A stretch of DNA of 64,000 nucleotides from Lysobacterales bacterium 66-474 (GTDB lineage Bacteria > Pseudomonadota > Gammaproteobacteria > Xanthomonadales > Rhodanobacteraceae): NCBI GenBank assembly GCA_001899805.1, contig MKWP01000014.1:62001-126000 (forward strand). The letters run 5' to 3'. The translations under genes were made by a program, and so were the position numbers. Shown in pieces: positions 56,069 through 64,000 of the stretch; positions within the stretch are counted from its first letter, which is position 1; each line of letters opens with the position of its first letter. The notes beneath the pieces were generated by a model. That model did no database searches. It was not told the DNA's origin and worked only from the letters and a program-made list of their open reading frames with translations.

Positions 56069-59005
56069 ATGCAGGAAAACCACGATCCCGTTACCGACAA
56101 CCCCGGCGCCTACCACCCCCGCGCCTATAACCCCAGCGCCGTCGAAGCCGCCGCGCAGAAGTTCTGGTCCGACACCCGCGCGTTCGAGGTGACGGAAGAC
56201 GCTTCGCGCGAAAAATATTTCTGCCTCTCGATGCTGCCGTACCCGTCCGGGGCGCTGCACATGGGCCACGTGCGCAACTACACGATCGGCGACGTGATCA
56301 GCCGCTTTGCGCGCATGCAAGGCAGGAACGTGCTGCAGCCGATGGCGTGGGATGCGTTCGGGCTGCCGGCCGAGAACGCGGCGATCAAGCGCGGCATCCC
56401 GCCCGGCAAGTGGACGCGCGAGAACATCGCGCACATGCGCGAACAGTTGAAAGCGATGGGTTTCGCGATCGACTGGTCGCGCGAGTTCGCTACCTGCGAT
56501 CCGTCGTACTACGTGCACGAGCAACGCATGTTCACGCGGTTGTTCAAGCAGGGCATGGTGTACCGCAAGAACAGCGTGGTGAACTGGGATCCGGTGGACC
56601 AGACCGTGCTCGCCAACGAGCAGGTGGTCGATGGCCGCGGCTGGCGTTCCGGCGCGGTGGTCGAGAAGCGCGAGATACCGCAGTGGTTCCTCAAGATCAC
56701 CGCGTATGCCGATGAATTGCTTGAGGGTCTGGACAAGCTTCCGGGCTGGCCCGATGCGGTCAAGATCATGCAGCGCAACTGGCTGGGGCGTTCGGAGGGC
56801 TTGGAGATCCGCTTCGACGTCGAGGGCGGCGGCTCGCTGGAAGTGTTCACCACGCGGCCCGACACCTTGATGGGTGTGAGTTACATCGCGGTGGCTGCCG
56901 AGCATCCGCTGGCGGCGGAGGCCGCACGCCACAACCCGGCCCTGCAAACCTTCATCGACGAATGCCGGCGCGGTGGCGTGTCCGAGGCCGAACTCGAGAC
57001 GAAAGAGAAGAAGGGCGTCGATACCGGCTTGTTCGCGCTGCACCCGGTCACGGGCGAGCGCATCCCGATCTGGATCGCCAACTTCGTGCTGATGGGTTAC
57101 GGCACCGGCGCGCTGATGGCCGTGCCTGCGCATGACCAGCGCGACTGGGAATTCGCGACGAAGTACAGCCTGCCCATCATGATCGTGATCGTGAGCGACC
57201 CGATGCGCGACGCGATCCGTGAACTCGGCCGCGACGCCGCCGACAACACCGATGCGATGAGCGCGGCACTGGGGCAATCGCATCCGATCGACGTGGCCGA
57301 GCCGGGGCCGGTCGTCGCGCTACTGGCCGAGTACGCGGACCACATCATCATGCAAGGGCCGTTCACCGAATACGGCACGCTGGTGAACTCGGGCGACTAC
57401 GACGGCATGGATTACCGGCAGGCGTTCGATGCGCTGGCCGAACGCTTCGAACGCGAAGGCCGCGGCGGCCGCCGGGTGAATTGGCGCCTGCGCGACTGGG
57501 GCGTGTCGCGGCAGCGCTACTGGGGCTGCCCGATCCCGATCATCCATTGCCCGAAGTGCGGCGCGGTGCCGGTGCCGGAAGACCAGTTGCCGGTGGTGCT
57601 GCCGGAAGACGTGGCGTTTTCGGGCGTGCAATCGCCGCTGAAGACCGATCCGGAATGGCGCATGACGCGTTGCCCCGCATGCGGCGGCGCGGCCGAGCGC
57701 GAAACCGACACCTTCGACACCTTCATGGAATCGTCGTGGTACTACGCGCGCTACTGCTCGCCGGGCGCGCCGACCCAGATCGACGCGCGCGCCGATTACT
57801 GGCTGCCGGTCGACCAGTACATCGGCGGCATCGAGCACGCGATCCTGCACCTGTTGTACTTCCGCTTCTACCACAAGCTGCTGCGCGACGCAGGGCTCGT
57901 GCATTCGGACGAACCGGCGACCAACCTGTTGTGCCAGGGCATGGTGGTGGCGGAAACGTTCTATCGGGACTCGGGACTCGAGGCTCGGGACTCGGAAGAG
58001 CAGCAGCGGGTATGGATCAACCCCGCGGATGTGGACGTCCAGCGCGACGAACGCGGCCGCGTGGTGGGCGCCACGCTGAAAGCCGACGGGCAGCCGGTGT
58101 CGATCGGCGCCAGCGAGAAGATGTCGAAGTCCAGGAACAATGGCGTCGACCCGCAGGTGATGATCGACAAGTTCGGCGCCGACACGGTGCGGCTGTTCTC
58201 GATGTTCGCCTCGCCGCCCGACCAGTCGCTGGAATGGAACGAGGCCGGCGTCGAGGGCATGGCGCGTTTCCTGCGCCGATTCTGGCGCGAAGTGGTGACG
58301 CACGCGTCGCAACCGGACCATCCCGATCTAGGCGTTGCGGCCGCAGGCCGCACTGATCATCTTCCCCCGCTTGCGGGGGAAGTGGCGCGCAGCGCCGATG
58401 GGGGGCAATCTCGCGCAGATCATCTTCCCCCGCTTGCTGGGGAAGTGGCCCAGCGGGCCGATGGGAGAAAGGCTGGCGACCGGATCGATCCCGCGACACT
58501 GAATCCAGCACAGAAGGCCTTCCGCCGCCAGGTCCACGAAACCATCGCCAAGGTCGGCGACGACATCGGCCGCCGACGCAATTTCAACACCGCGATCGCG
58601 GCCCTGATGGAATTGCTGAACGTGGTCGCGAAGTTCGACGACACGGGCGACGCCGGGCGAGCGCTGCGGCACGAGGCGCTGGAAACGATGGTGCTGTTGC
58701 TGAATCCGTTCACGCCGCACACGAGCCACGCGTTGTGGCAGACGCTCGGGCACGCGGAAACCCTGGTCGAGGACGTGCCGTGGCCGCAGGCCGATCCGGC
58801 CGCGCTGGTGCGTGACAGCGTGGTGCTCGCGGTGCAGGTGAACGGCAAGTTGCGCGGCACGCTGGAAGCCGCGCCCGATGCCCCGCGCGAGCAACTGGAA
58901 GCCCAGGCGATGGTGTTGCCCAACGTCGTCGCCGCGATGGAGGGCAAGTCGGTGCGCAAGGTCGTCGTGGTGCCGGGGAAGATCGTGAACATCGTCGCGG
59001 GCTGA
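56069..59005 (+). CDS. leuS: Leucyl-tRNA synthetase with in-frame repeat insertions
   Basis: 978 residues, about 100 more than usual. Class I motifs are HMGH at 64-67 (HIGH-like) and KMSKSRNNG near residue 690. The CP1 editing domain ([39 protein letters not shown]) and the anticodon-binding C-terminus ([18 protein letters not shown]) are intact. Extra residues come from translated repeats: [13 protein letters not shown] at about 633-645, and two 21-residue copies of [11 protein letters not shown](R/Q)... at about 763-800. Both sit between structural elements and keep the frame. It charges tRNA-Leu. Next genes: lptE, holA. Confidence 0.95.
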   Translation: MQENHDPVTDNPGAYHPRAYNPSAVEAAAQKFWSDTRAFEVTEDASREKYFCLSMLPYPSGALHMGHVRNYTIGDVISRFARMQGRNVLQPMAWDAFGLPAENAAIKRGIPPGKWTRENIAHMREQLKAMGFAIDWSREFATCDPSYYVHEQRMFTRLFKQGMVYRKNSVVNWDPVDQTVLANEQVVDGRGWRSGAVVEKREIPQWFLKITAYADELLEGLDKLPGWPDAVKIMQRNWLGRSEGLEIRFDVEGGGSLEVFTTRPDTLMGVSYIAVAAEHPLAAEAARHNPALQTFIDECRRGGVSEAELETKEKKGVDTGLFALHPVTGERIPIWIANFVLMGYGTGALMAVPAHDQRDWEFATKYSLPIMIVIVSDPMRDAIRELGRDAADNTDAMSAALGQSHPIDVAEPGPVVALLAEYADHIIMQGPFTEYGTLVNSGDYDGMDYRQAFDALAERFEREGRGGRRVNWRLRDWGVSRQRYWGCPIPIIHCPKCGAVPVPEDQLPVVLPEDVAFSGVQSPLKTDPEWRMTRCPACGGAAERETDTFDTFMESSWYYARYCSPGAPTQIDARADYWLPVDQYIGGIEHAILHLLYFRFYHKLLRDAGLVHSDEPATNLLCQGMVVAETFYRDSGLEARDSEEQQRVWINPADVDVQRDERGRVVGATLKADGQPVSIGASEKMSKSRNNGVDPQVMIDKFGADTVRLFSMFASPPDQSLEWNEAGVEGMARFLRRFWREVVTHASQPDHPDLGVAAAGRTDHLPPLAGEVARSADGGQSRADHLPPLAGEVAQRADGRKAGDRIDPATLNPAQKAFRRQVHETIAKVGDDIGRRRNFNTAIAALMELLNVVAKFDDTGDAGRALRHEALETMVLLLNPFTPHTSHALWQTLGHAETLVEDVPWPQADPAALVRDSVVLAVQVNGKLRGTLEAAPDAPREQLEAQAMVLPNVVAAMEGKSVRKVVVVPGKIVNIVAG
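57966..57995 (+). repeat. GGGACTCG-type short tandem repeat inside leuS
   Basis: GGGACTCG occurs at 57966 and 57973, with the variant GAGGCTCG and again GGGACTCG to 57995. It encodes [11 protein letters not shown]. Such GGGACTCG/GGGATTCG runs are usually intergenic in this group. Confidence 0.7.
58355..58466 (+). repeat. Two tandem twin-hairpin repeat units inside the leuS coding sequence
   Basis: Units start at 58355 and 58418, a spacing of 63 bp (21 codons). Hairpin 1 of unit 1 is CTTCCCCCGC/GCGGGGGAAG with loop TT at 58361-58382; hairpin 2 is GGCGC/GCGCC with loop GCA at 58384-58396. In unit 2 hairpin 2 is GGCCC/GGGCC, a compensated change. Both units end in GATGGG. Confidence 0.88.
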
Positions 59006-59067
59006 ACCAGTATTGATCGCGGCGACTGCTATGCTTTCGGGGACCCGGGGCGACCACATCAACCTTG

Positions 59068-59198
59068 TCGTCATTCCGGGGACGCATCCAGCTTCATTGG
59101 ATGCGGAACCCGGAATCCATGTTCCGGGTTTGCGGGCGCCAAGAGCTGGATTCCGGGTTCGATCGCCGATGAGGCCGGCGATCGCCCCGGAATGACGA
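59068..59198. repeat. Intergenic inverted repeat of the CGTCATTCC...GGAATGACG family
   Basis: It begins TCGTCATTCCGGGGAC and ends GCCCCGGAATGACGA. Internal CGGAATCCATGTTCCGGG and CTGGATTCCGGG segments make it a compound hairpin. It lies between leuS and lptE. Confidence 0.88.
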
Positions 59199-59265
59199 TG
59201 TGGTGATATCGAGCTCGCCGTCGGAACCCGAAATCCCGATATGTCGTGCAACCGGAGTCGATTCG

Positions 59266-59856
59266 ATGCACATCCGTGAATGGCTGCCCGTCCTGTTTTG
59301 CATTGGCACCAGCGTTTTGCTCGCCGGTTGCGGGTTCCACTTGCGCCGCAGCGCGGCCTTGCCGGCGACGATGGCGCAGCGCGTTTACCTGCAGGTCAAC
59401 GGTGGCGGTGAATTCCCGCGCTCGCTCGCGGCGGCGCTGCGCGCCGGCAAGACCGAAGTGCTGGATGCATCGGCGCCGGACGCCGCGACGCTGGCGGTGC
59501 CGGTCGCGGCGTTTTCGTCGCGCCTGCTCACCACCGGCGGCTTCCAGCGCGTCGGCGAATACGTGGTGGGGTTCCAGGTGCAGTTCACGCTGACCGACGC
59601 CGACGGCAAGGTCGTGATTCCCATGCAGACGATCAACCTGTCGCATGAATTCGCGGTGGACCAGACCCAGTTGGCCGCCATCGCCAGCGAGACCGAGGCG
59701 ATCCAGCGCAGCCTGGTGCGAGAGATGACCGACGCGGTGATGCGGCGCCTGGAGGCCCATGCGCGCTTCGGCACGCCTGCTCCGGGATCAAGCGCGGGCA
59801 TGCCGGGTGCCGCCGCCAGCGCCGCGATGCCTGCGTCCGCTTCCAGTCCGAACTGA
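59266..59856 (+). CDS. lptE: LPS-assembly lipoprotein LptE
   Basis: 196 residues with CGGAG 8 nt before the ATG. The lipoprotein signal peptide ends in the lipobox VLLAGCGFHLRRSAAL (Cys about residue 22), and GFHLR directly after the Cys is the LptE hallmark. Further on, VGEYVVGFQVQFTLTDADGK and NLSHEFAVDQTQLAAIASE match the family. LptE plugs the LptD barrel and helps deliver LPS to the outer leaflet. The Ala/Pro/Ser-rich tail after residue 165 is extra. Order leuS-lptE-holA is conserved in gammaproteobacteria. Confidence 0.94.
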   Translation: MHIREWLPVLFCIGTSVLLAGCGFHLRRSAALPATMAQRVYLQVNGGGEFPRSLAAALRAGKTEVLDASAPDAATLAVPVAAFSSRLLTTGGFQRVGEYVVGFQVQFTLTDADGKVVIPMQTINLSHEFAVDQTQLAAIASETEAIQRSLVREMTDAVMRRLEAHARFGTPAPGSSAGMPGAAASAAMPASASSPN

Positions 59857-59858
59857 GC

Positions 59859-60887
59859 GTGGCCGGCGAGATCGAAGGTTTCCTGAAGACGCTCGCGAAG
59901 GGCGAACTCGCGCCGGTGTATCTGCTGGGCGGCGAAGAGCCGCTGCAGTTGCAGGAAGCGGGCGACGCGCTGCGCGCGCGCGCGCGCGAACTCGGGTTCG
60001 GCGAACGCGAGGTGCTGGATGTCGAGGCGCATTTCGACTGGGACCGCCTGGCCCGCAGCAGCGCCAGCCTGTCGCTGTTCGCGTCGCGCCGCCTGATCGA
60101 ATTGCGCCTGCCCACCGGCAAGCCCGATCGCGACGGGTCCGCCGCGATCACCGAATGGTGCAAGGCGCCCGCGCCCGACACCGTGCTGTTGATCAGCGCC
60201 GCCGAGTGGAGCAGGAAGCACGAAGGCGCGTGGGTCAAGGCGGTGGAACGCGCCGGCGTCTACGTGTGGCTGCGCGCGCCGCGCCTTGACCAGCTTCCCG
60301 CCTGGATTCGTGCGCGCATGCGCGCGAAAGGCTTCGCGCCCGACGACGACGCGGTGGCGCTGCTGGCCGCGCGCGCGGAGGGCAACCTGCTCGCGATCGC
60401 GCAGGAGATCGACAAGCTCGCCGCGTTGCGCGCGGGCGGGCCGGTCGGCGCGGAAGAACTGGAAGCGCTGGGCGCGGACAACGCCGTCTACGACGTGTTC
60501 AAGCTCACCGACGCGGCGTTCGGCGGCGACGCGGCGCGCGCCGTGAGGATATTGAACGGCCTGCGCGCGGAAGGCGAAGACGTGATTCCGATGCTCGGCT
60601 GGATGCTGAACCAGCTCGACCTTGCATTGCGGTTGTCGTCGGCCTCCGATTTCGCCAGCGCGGCGCGCAACGAATACGGCATGTGGCCGGCGCGCCAGCA
60701 ATTGTTCGCGGACGCGCTGAAACGGGCCGGGCGCGGCAACGCGCACTGGCGGCGCTGCCTTGCCGAATGCGCGCGCATCGATCGCATGGCCAAGGGACGC
60801 GAGACCGGCGATCCGTGGCGCGGGATGGAACGGCTTGTCGTCGCGATCGCGCAGCCGCGCACCGCGGCCACGCTGCTGGCCGCCTGA
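59859..60887 (+). CDS. holA: DNA polymerase III subunit delta
   Basis: 342 residues, GTG start 2 bp after the lptE stop. Family motifs are LAPVYLLGGEEPLQLQEAGD at the N-terminus, LFASRRLIELRLPTGKP, RAEGNLLAIAQEIDKLAALR and the C-terminal domain with VYDVFKLTDAAFGGDAARAV. Delta opens the beta clamp as part of the clamp loader. The direct abutment with lptE implies translational coupling. A repeat element separates it from nadD. Confidence 0.95.
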   Translation: MAGEIEGFLKTLAKGELAPVYLLGGEEPLQLQEAGDALRARARELGFGEREVLDVEAHFDWDRLARSSASLSLFASRRLIELRLPTGKPDRDGSAAITEWCKAPAPDTVLLISAAEWSRKHEGAWVKAVERAGVYVWLRAPRLDQLPAWIRARMRAKGFAPDDDAVALLAARAEGNLLAIAQEIDKLAALRAGGPVGAEELEALGADNAVYDVFKLTDAAFGGDAARAVRILNGLRAEGEDVIPMLGWMLNQLDLALRLSSASDFASAARNEYGMWPARQQLFADALKRAGRGNAHWRRCLAECARIDRMAKGRETGDPWRGMERLVVAIAQPRTAATLLAA

Positions 60888-60904
60888 GAAAGGCCAAAGC
60901 AATG

Positions 60905-60985
60905 GTCCGCGAAGAACGCAAAGGGCGCAAAATGCTTCAAGGGAATTTCTTCACGTCTTTCGCGTTCTTTGCGGATCGTTCCTGA
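60905..60985. repeat. Imperfect inverted repeat of the CCGCGAAGAACGCAAAGG type
   Basis: GGTCCGCGAAGAACGCAAAGG at the left (two segments of ten) pairs with CTTTCGCGTTCTTTGCGGATC at the right end. It fills the holA-nadD gap, so the GTG of nadD starts 2 bp after its right arm. Confidence 0.75.
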
Positions 60986-60987
60986 TC

Positions 60988-61656
60988 GTGAATACGACCC
61001 AGCCACTTGCCATCTTCGGCGGCACGTTCGATCCGATCCACATCGGGCATTTGCGCGCGGCCTGGGAGGCCTCGGAAGCGTTGGGCGCCGACGTGTACCT
61101 GGTGCCGGCCAAGGTGCCGCCGCACCGGCCACAGCCGGTCGCGAGCGCCGAGCAGCGTGCGGCGATGTTGCGGGTTGCCCTGGCTGGACAGGACCGGCTG
61201 CAACTGGATTTGCGCGAACTCCATCGCGAAGGCCCCTCGTACACGTTCGATACGCTGGCTTCGTTGCGTGCCGAGATCGGCGCGGATCGCCCGTTGGTCG
61301 TGCTGATCGGCGCCGACGCGTTCGCGGGCCTGTCTTCGTGGCATCGCTGGCGCGAATTGTTCGCGCTCGCGCACATGTGCGTGCTGACGCGGCCCGCGCA
61401 GATCCCCGCGATGCCGGAGGAGCTGGCCGCGGAAGTCGCGCCGCGCCTCGTGGAACGCGCCGACCGCCTGCGCGCGCAGCCGTCGGGCAGCGTGTTGAAC
61501 ATGGTGGTCACCTCGCTCGGCATTTCCTCGACGCGCATCCGCGCCCTGCTGGCGGTCGGCGCCGAACCGCGCTGGCTGGTGCCGGATGCGCTGCTGGACG
61601 ATCCTGCGCTGCTGCAGCCATATCGCGGGACCGATGGCAACCCTTCCGGAACATAG
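60988..61656 (+). CDS. nadD: Nicotinate-nucleotide adenylyltransferase
   Basis: 222 residues from a GTG; no in-frame ATG is near, and the catalytic core begins eight residues later. The nucleotidyltransferase signature IFGGTFDPIHIGHLRAAWEA (HxGH) and the C-terminal SLGISSTRIRALL (ISSTxIR) are both intact, as is VVLIGADAFAGLSSWHRWRE. It makes deamido-NAD from nicotinate mononucleotide and ATP. The start sits at the edge of a repeat, so the ribosome-binding site has been supplied or replaced by repeat sequence. rsfS and rlmH follow. Confidence 0.95.
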   Translation: MNTTQPLAIFGGTFDPIHIGHLRAAWEASEALGADVYLVPAKVPPHRPQPVASAEQRAAMLRVALAGQDRLQLDLRELHREGPSYTFDTLASLRAEIGADRPLVVLIGADAFAGLSSWHRWRELFALAHMCVLTRPAQIPAMPEELAAEVAPRLVERADRLRAQPSGSVLNMVVTSLGISSTRIRALLAVGAEPRWLVPDALLDDPALLQPYRGTDGNPSGT

Positions 61657-61768
61657 TTGTTTCGTCATTCCGGGGCTGTTCGCGGCTTCATCGCGGGCAG
61701 AACCAGGAAATCGTTGTTTCGTCATTCCGGGGCTGTTCGCGGCTTCATCGCGGACAGAGCCCGGAATC
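61656..61768. repeat. Two 57-bp direct repeats carrying CGTCATTCCGGGG
   Basis: Units begin at 61656 and 61713 with GTTGTTTCGTCATTCCGGGG and continue CTGTTCGCGGCTTCATCGCG in both. They are half-copies of the CGTCATTCC family and start on the last base of the nadD stop codon. Confidence 0.85.
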
Positions 61769-61884
61769 GGTTTCAATTGATGCAAGACAACGGCGGATCG
61801 CGCCGCACTTGCGCTCGAATCCGAGAGGTGCATACTGGACCTGCGCATTCCGCGCGCCAACCAAAGGCCGAGGCCTTCGAGAAC

Positions 61885-62295
61885 TTGACCAGCCAAACCC
61901 GGCAACGCCCCGCCGCAACTCCCGTCAACCGTCCGCCCACCCTTGCAACCCTGCGCCGACGCGTGCTCGCCGCCCTCGATGAACTGAAAGCGCAAGACAT
62001 CCGCGAAATCGACGTCAAGGGCCGCACCTCCATCGCCGACCTGCTGATCATCGCGTCCGGCACCTCCTCCCGCCACGTCAAATCCATCGCCGACGAAGTC
62101 GTCAAGTTCGCCAAGCGCGCGGGCATGCTGCCGCTGGGCGTCGAGGGCGAGGCCGAGGCCGAATGGGTGCTGGTGGATCTCGGCGACATCATCGTGCACG
62201 TGATGCTGCCGCGCATCCGCGAGTTCTACGGGCTGGAGCGCCTGTGGACCGTGGGCGACCAGGCGCCGGAAGCCGAAGCGGCGAACGATCGGTGA
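61885..62295 (+). CDS. rsfS: Ribosome silencing factor RsfS
   Basis: 136 residues from a TTG that gives the family-like opening MTSQTR; this start is inferred from the family because the upstream frame stays open into repeat sequence. The core is diagnostic: DELKAQDIREIDVKGRTSIA, DLLIIASGTSSRHVKSIADE, GVEGEAEAEWVLVDLGDIIV and HVMLPRIREFYGLERLW. RsfS binds uL14 on the 50S subunit and blocks subunit joining during starvation. It stands between nadD and rlmH as in most proteobacteria. Confidence 0.93.
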   Translation: MTSQTRQRPAATPVNRPPTLATLRRRVLAALDELKAQDIREIDVKGRTSIADLLIIASGTSSRHVKSIADEVVKFAKRAGMLPLGVEGEAEAEWVLVDLGDIIVHVMLPRIREFYGLERLWTVGDQAPEAEAANDR

Positions 62296-62322
62296 ATACA
62301 CGGAAACCCTGATTCGTTCACC

Positions 62323-62423
62323 GTTCGCCCTGAGCGAAGCGCAGCGAAGTCGAAGGGTGGACGGCGAGACCCTGAATCCCCATGATCAATATCCGTCCGT
62401 ACTTCGACAGGCTCGGCACGAAC
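62323..62423. repeat. Inverted repeat of the GTTCGCCCTGAG...CGAAGGGTGGAC family plus partial copy
   Basis: The first element runs 62323-62362. A second, partial one (TACTTCGACAGGCTCGGCAC then GAAC) is at 62399-62423. They relate to 33888-33918 and occupy most of the rsfS-rlmH gap. Confidence 0.75.
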
Positions 62424-62443
62424 GGGATTGATCAGGCCCTAGC

Positions 62444-62914
62444 ATGCGCGCGCGTCTGATCGCGGTCGGCGAACGCATGCCGGGCTGGGTGGCGGAAGGC
62501 TTCGCGGAGTACGTGAAACGCCTGTCGCGCGACCTGCCGCTGGAACTCGTCGAGATCAAACCCGGCACGCGCGGCAAGGGCCGCGACGATGCGCGTGCCA
62601 TGGCGGACGAAGGCGCGGCGCTGCTCGCCGCGTTGCCGCGCGACGCGCACGTCGTCGCGCTGGACGGCCGCGGCACCGCGTGGTCCAGCGAACAACTCGC
62701 CGATCAATTGTCGAAATGGCGCATGGCCGGCCGCGACCTCGCGTTCCTGATCGGCGGCCCCGACGGCCACGCCCGCGACGTGCTGCAACGCGCCGACCAG
62801 CGCTGGTCACTCGGGCCGCTTACGCTGCCGCACATGCTGGTGCGCCTGGTCGTGGCCGAGCAGTTGTACCGCGCGGCGACGATCCTCAACGGACATCCGT
62901 ATCACCGCGGGTGA
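62444..62914 (+). CDS. rlmH: 23S rRNA (pseudouridine1915-N3)-methyltransferase
   Basis: 156 residues, the standard RlmH size. The SPOUT trefoil-knot motifs are FLIGGPDGHARDVLQRADQR and LGPLTLPHMLVRLVVAEQLY, ending with YRAATILNGHPYHRG. MRARLIAVGERMPGWVAEGF is the usual N-terminus. It methylates pseudouridine 1915 in helix 69 of 23S rRNA. It is the last gene of the nadD-rsfS-rlmH block; downstream the sequence changes to repeats and then the Fic gene. Confidence 0.96.
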   Translation: MRARLIAVGERMPGWVAEGFAEYVKRLSRDLPLELVEIKPGTRGKGRDDARAMADEGAALLAALPRDAHVVALDGRGTAWSSEQLADQLSKWRMAGRDLAFLIGGPDGHARDVLQRADQRWSLGPLTLPHMLVRLVVAEQLYRAATILNGHPYHRG

Positions 62915-62923
62915 CCGGATTTT

Positions 62924-62964
62924 CCTTCTCGCTTCGGGAGAAGGGGCGTGAAACGCCGATGAGG
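62924..62964. repeat. Twin-hairpin repeat downstream of rlmH
   Basis: Hairpin 1 is CCTTCTC/GAGAAGG around GCTTCGG; hairpin 2 is GCGT/ACGC with loop GAA at 62946-62956, followed by CGATGAGGG. It has the same order of parts as at 30845 and 58361. Confidence 0.75.
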
Positions 62965-63192
62965 GTTCGGCATCGCAAAGTTCAAAACAAACGTGAAACG
63001 CTCGCGCGCATTCGCCGCGCCTCGGCGACAAGCAGGCGCAGCGCGCGGACATCCGGCACGCACGAATAAGGTATTGCCCGCGTGCGGGAATTTTCCGATT
63101 GCGGCATGCCGCACAGCGCGCGATACTCGGCGCAACGTCCCACTCAGGGGCAGAATTGCTGTTATGCGCCCTTGATGGCGTAAGGAGATTCC

Positions 63193-64000
63193 GTGATCAA
63201 GCTTCAGGATCCAAGGGGCGTAAAGCTTTCCGGAACCAATGAGCAGGCACTGGCTCAGGTATCCGACGCGATGGAAAAGATCAATAAGCGTCGTCCGTTC
63301 GAAGACAACGTATCGCAACACCTTCGTGACGCCTTGCTGCCAGACAGGATCGTCGCGACCCTGAATATGGAAGGCATAGTTGCCACACGGAGACAGACAA
63401 TAGCGGTGATGGACGCGATGCGAGTCCAAGAGACGGTCGGAAAATCCGAAGTTGAGATCGTCAACACACTCAAAGCTGACGAATTTGTTCAAAAGGCCGT
63501 CGACGATGGCGTAACATTCGATCAAAGATTGATACGGGAAGTAAATTCGGTGCTGCTGCATACGCTCCGCAAAGATGCGGGTCAGTTCCGGCTCGGTGAA
63601 GTGGAACTACCTGGTGCGCCGTTCTCACCACCTCCCCCGGGAGACATCCCTGACCTCATACGGACGTTGGTCGAACTGTATCCCCTTGGCGAGTCCGTAC
63701 ATCCAGTGCTCCATGCAGCATGGCTGCACGCCCAGTTCACTCAAATCCATCCTTTCAGCGATGGGAATGGTCGCACCGGACGCCTTCTCCAAGATTGGAC
63801 GTTGATCCGTAGAGGCTACTTCCCAATCGGAATACCCCCATCACAACGCGACGACTATTATAGAGCGCTTGAGCTTGCAGACAGCCGTGATTGGGACGAG
63901 TTTGTAGAACTACTGGCAGTTCTGCAACTATCAATGCTGGCTAAGATCGAAGCTGTTGTGGGTGCGGCCGAAAGGAGACAGACGTTCATTTCAAGACTTG
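63193..64000 (+). CDS. Fic-family protein, class II (3' end beyond the window)
   Basis: 269 codons are visible from a GTG with AAGGAG 5 nt upstream. The catalytic Fic motif HPFSDGNGRTGR (residues 186-197) is intact, so AMP transfer to target Tyr/Ser/Thr is plausible. An N-terminal T56-LNM-E60-G61 matches the inhibitory motif [S/T]xxxE[G/N], whose Glu blocks ATP gamma-phosphate; placing it before the Fic core defines class II. Residues 217-240 (PSQRDDYYRALELADS) look like the flap/C-terminal helices of stand-alone Fic proteins. Codons are clearly AT-richer than in the neighbours, suggesting recent acquisition. The gene is cut by the window end. Confidence 0.88.
   Translation, partial: MIKLQDPRGVKLSGTNEQALAQVSDAMEKINKRRPFEDNVSQHLRDALLPDRIVATLNMEGIVATRRQTIAVMDAMRVQETVGKSEVEIVNTLKADEFVQKAVDDGVTFDQRLIREVNSVLLHTLRKDAGQFRLGEVELPGAPFSPPPPGDIPDLIRTLVELYPLGESVHPVLHAAWLHAQFTQIHPFSDGNGRTGRLLQDWTLIRRGYFPIGIPPSQRDDYYRALELADSRDWDEFVELLAVLQLSMLAKIEAVVGAAERRQTFISRL

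Overview
The window is high-GC, gene-dense bacterial DNA. Gene content and order point to a gammaproteobacterium of the Xanthomonadales/Lysobacterales, most like Rhodanobacteraceae. The blocks supporting this are aat-trxB-ftsK-lolA-rarA, serS followed by a tRNA-Ser, and leuS-lptE-holA-nadD-rsfS-rlmH. The short palindromic intergenic repeats are of the kind common in that order. The assignment is inference from synteny and protein style; no database search was run.

Layout. 1-2.2 kb: a small oxidoreductase-type operon (carboxymuconolactone decarboxylase-like, SnoaL-like, and the first codons of a PhzF-like gene) divergent from a LysR regulator. 2.3-8.8 kb: acyl-CoA-binding protein, phasin, aat, a COG3146 acyltransferase, a degenerate alpha/beta-hydrolase/cyclase fusion, trxB and ald. 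8.8-9.5 kb: a gene-free stretch packed with perfect hairpins. 9.6-14 kb: ftsK, lolA, rarA. 14-26.7 kb: an accessory block with ubiX-ubiD, DUF3224 and a glycosyltransferase; a MarR/GNAT operon with a clear palindromic operator facing an NAD(P)-binding reductase; and a LytS/LytTR two-component pair followed by three tandem PD40 beta-propeller paralogues. 26.8-28.5 kb: serS, tRNA-Ser(UGA) and tandem copies of the tRNA tail. 28.5-39 kb: a YdeP-type molybdoenzyme, azoR with a divergent LysR, an aminotransferase/omega-amidase pair, a five-hairpin array, an RhlE-type helicase, thpR-DUF502, and an ECF sigma factor with a membrane partner.

39-49.4 kb holds two expanded families. Three tandem secreted S10 serine carboxypeptidases each have their own rho-independent terminator and a shared upstream motif. 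Two tandem membrane proteins fuse a Hanks-type kinase fold to a SUMF1/FGE-like domain; both have HGG in place of the catalytic HRD, so they look like pseudokinases. 49.5-56 kb: a small channel-like protein, a CnoX-type thioredoxin, a secreted amidohydrolase, a VOC protein, an APC permease and an exported methyltransferase. A ~125-bp copied fragment of leuS lies 3.15 kb upstream of its source. 56-63 kb: the leuS-lptE-holA-nadD-rsfS-rlmH housekeeping block, in which leuS carries intergenic-type repeats translated in frame. The right edge holds a 3'-truncated, AT-richer Fic gene with an N-terminal inhibitory motif.

The most unusual signal is non-coding. Three hairpin islands (about 8860-9417, 28264-28473 and 34733-34884) consist of consecutive perfect inverted repeats. 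Their arms are unrelated in sequence, but many of their loops carry TCC/GGA or ATCCAT/ATGGAT. Between copies the arms change in a compensated way, as if structure and loop rather than arm sequence were maintained.
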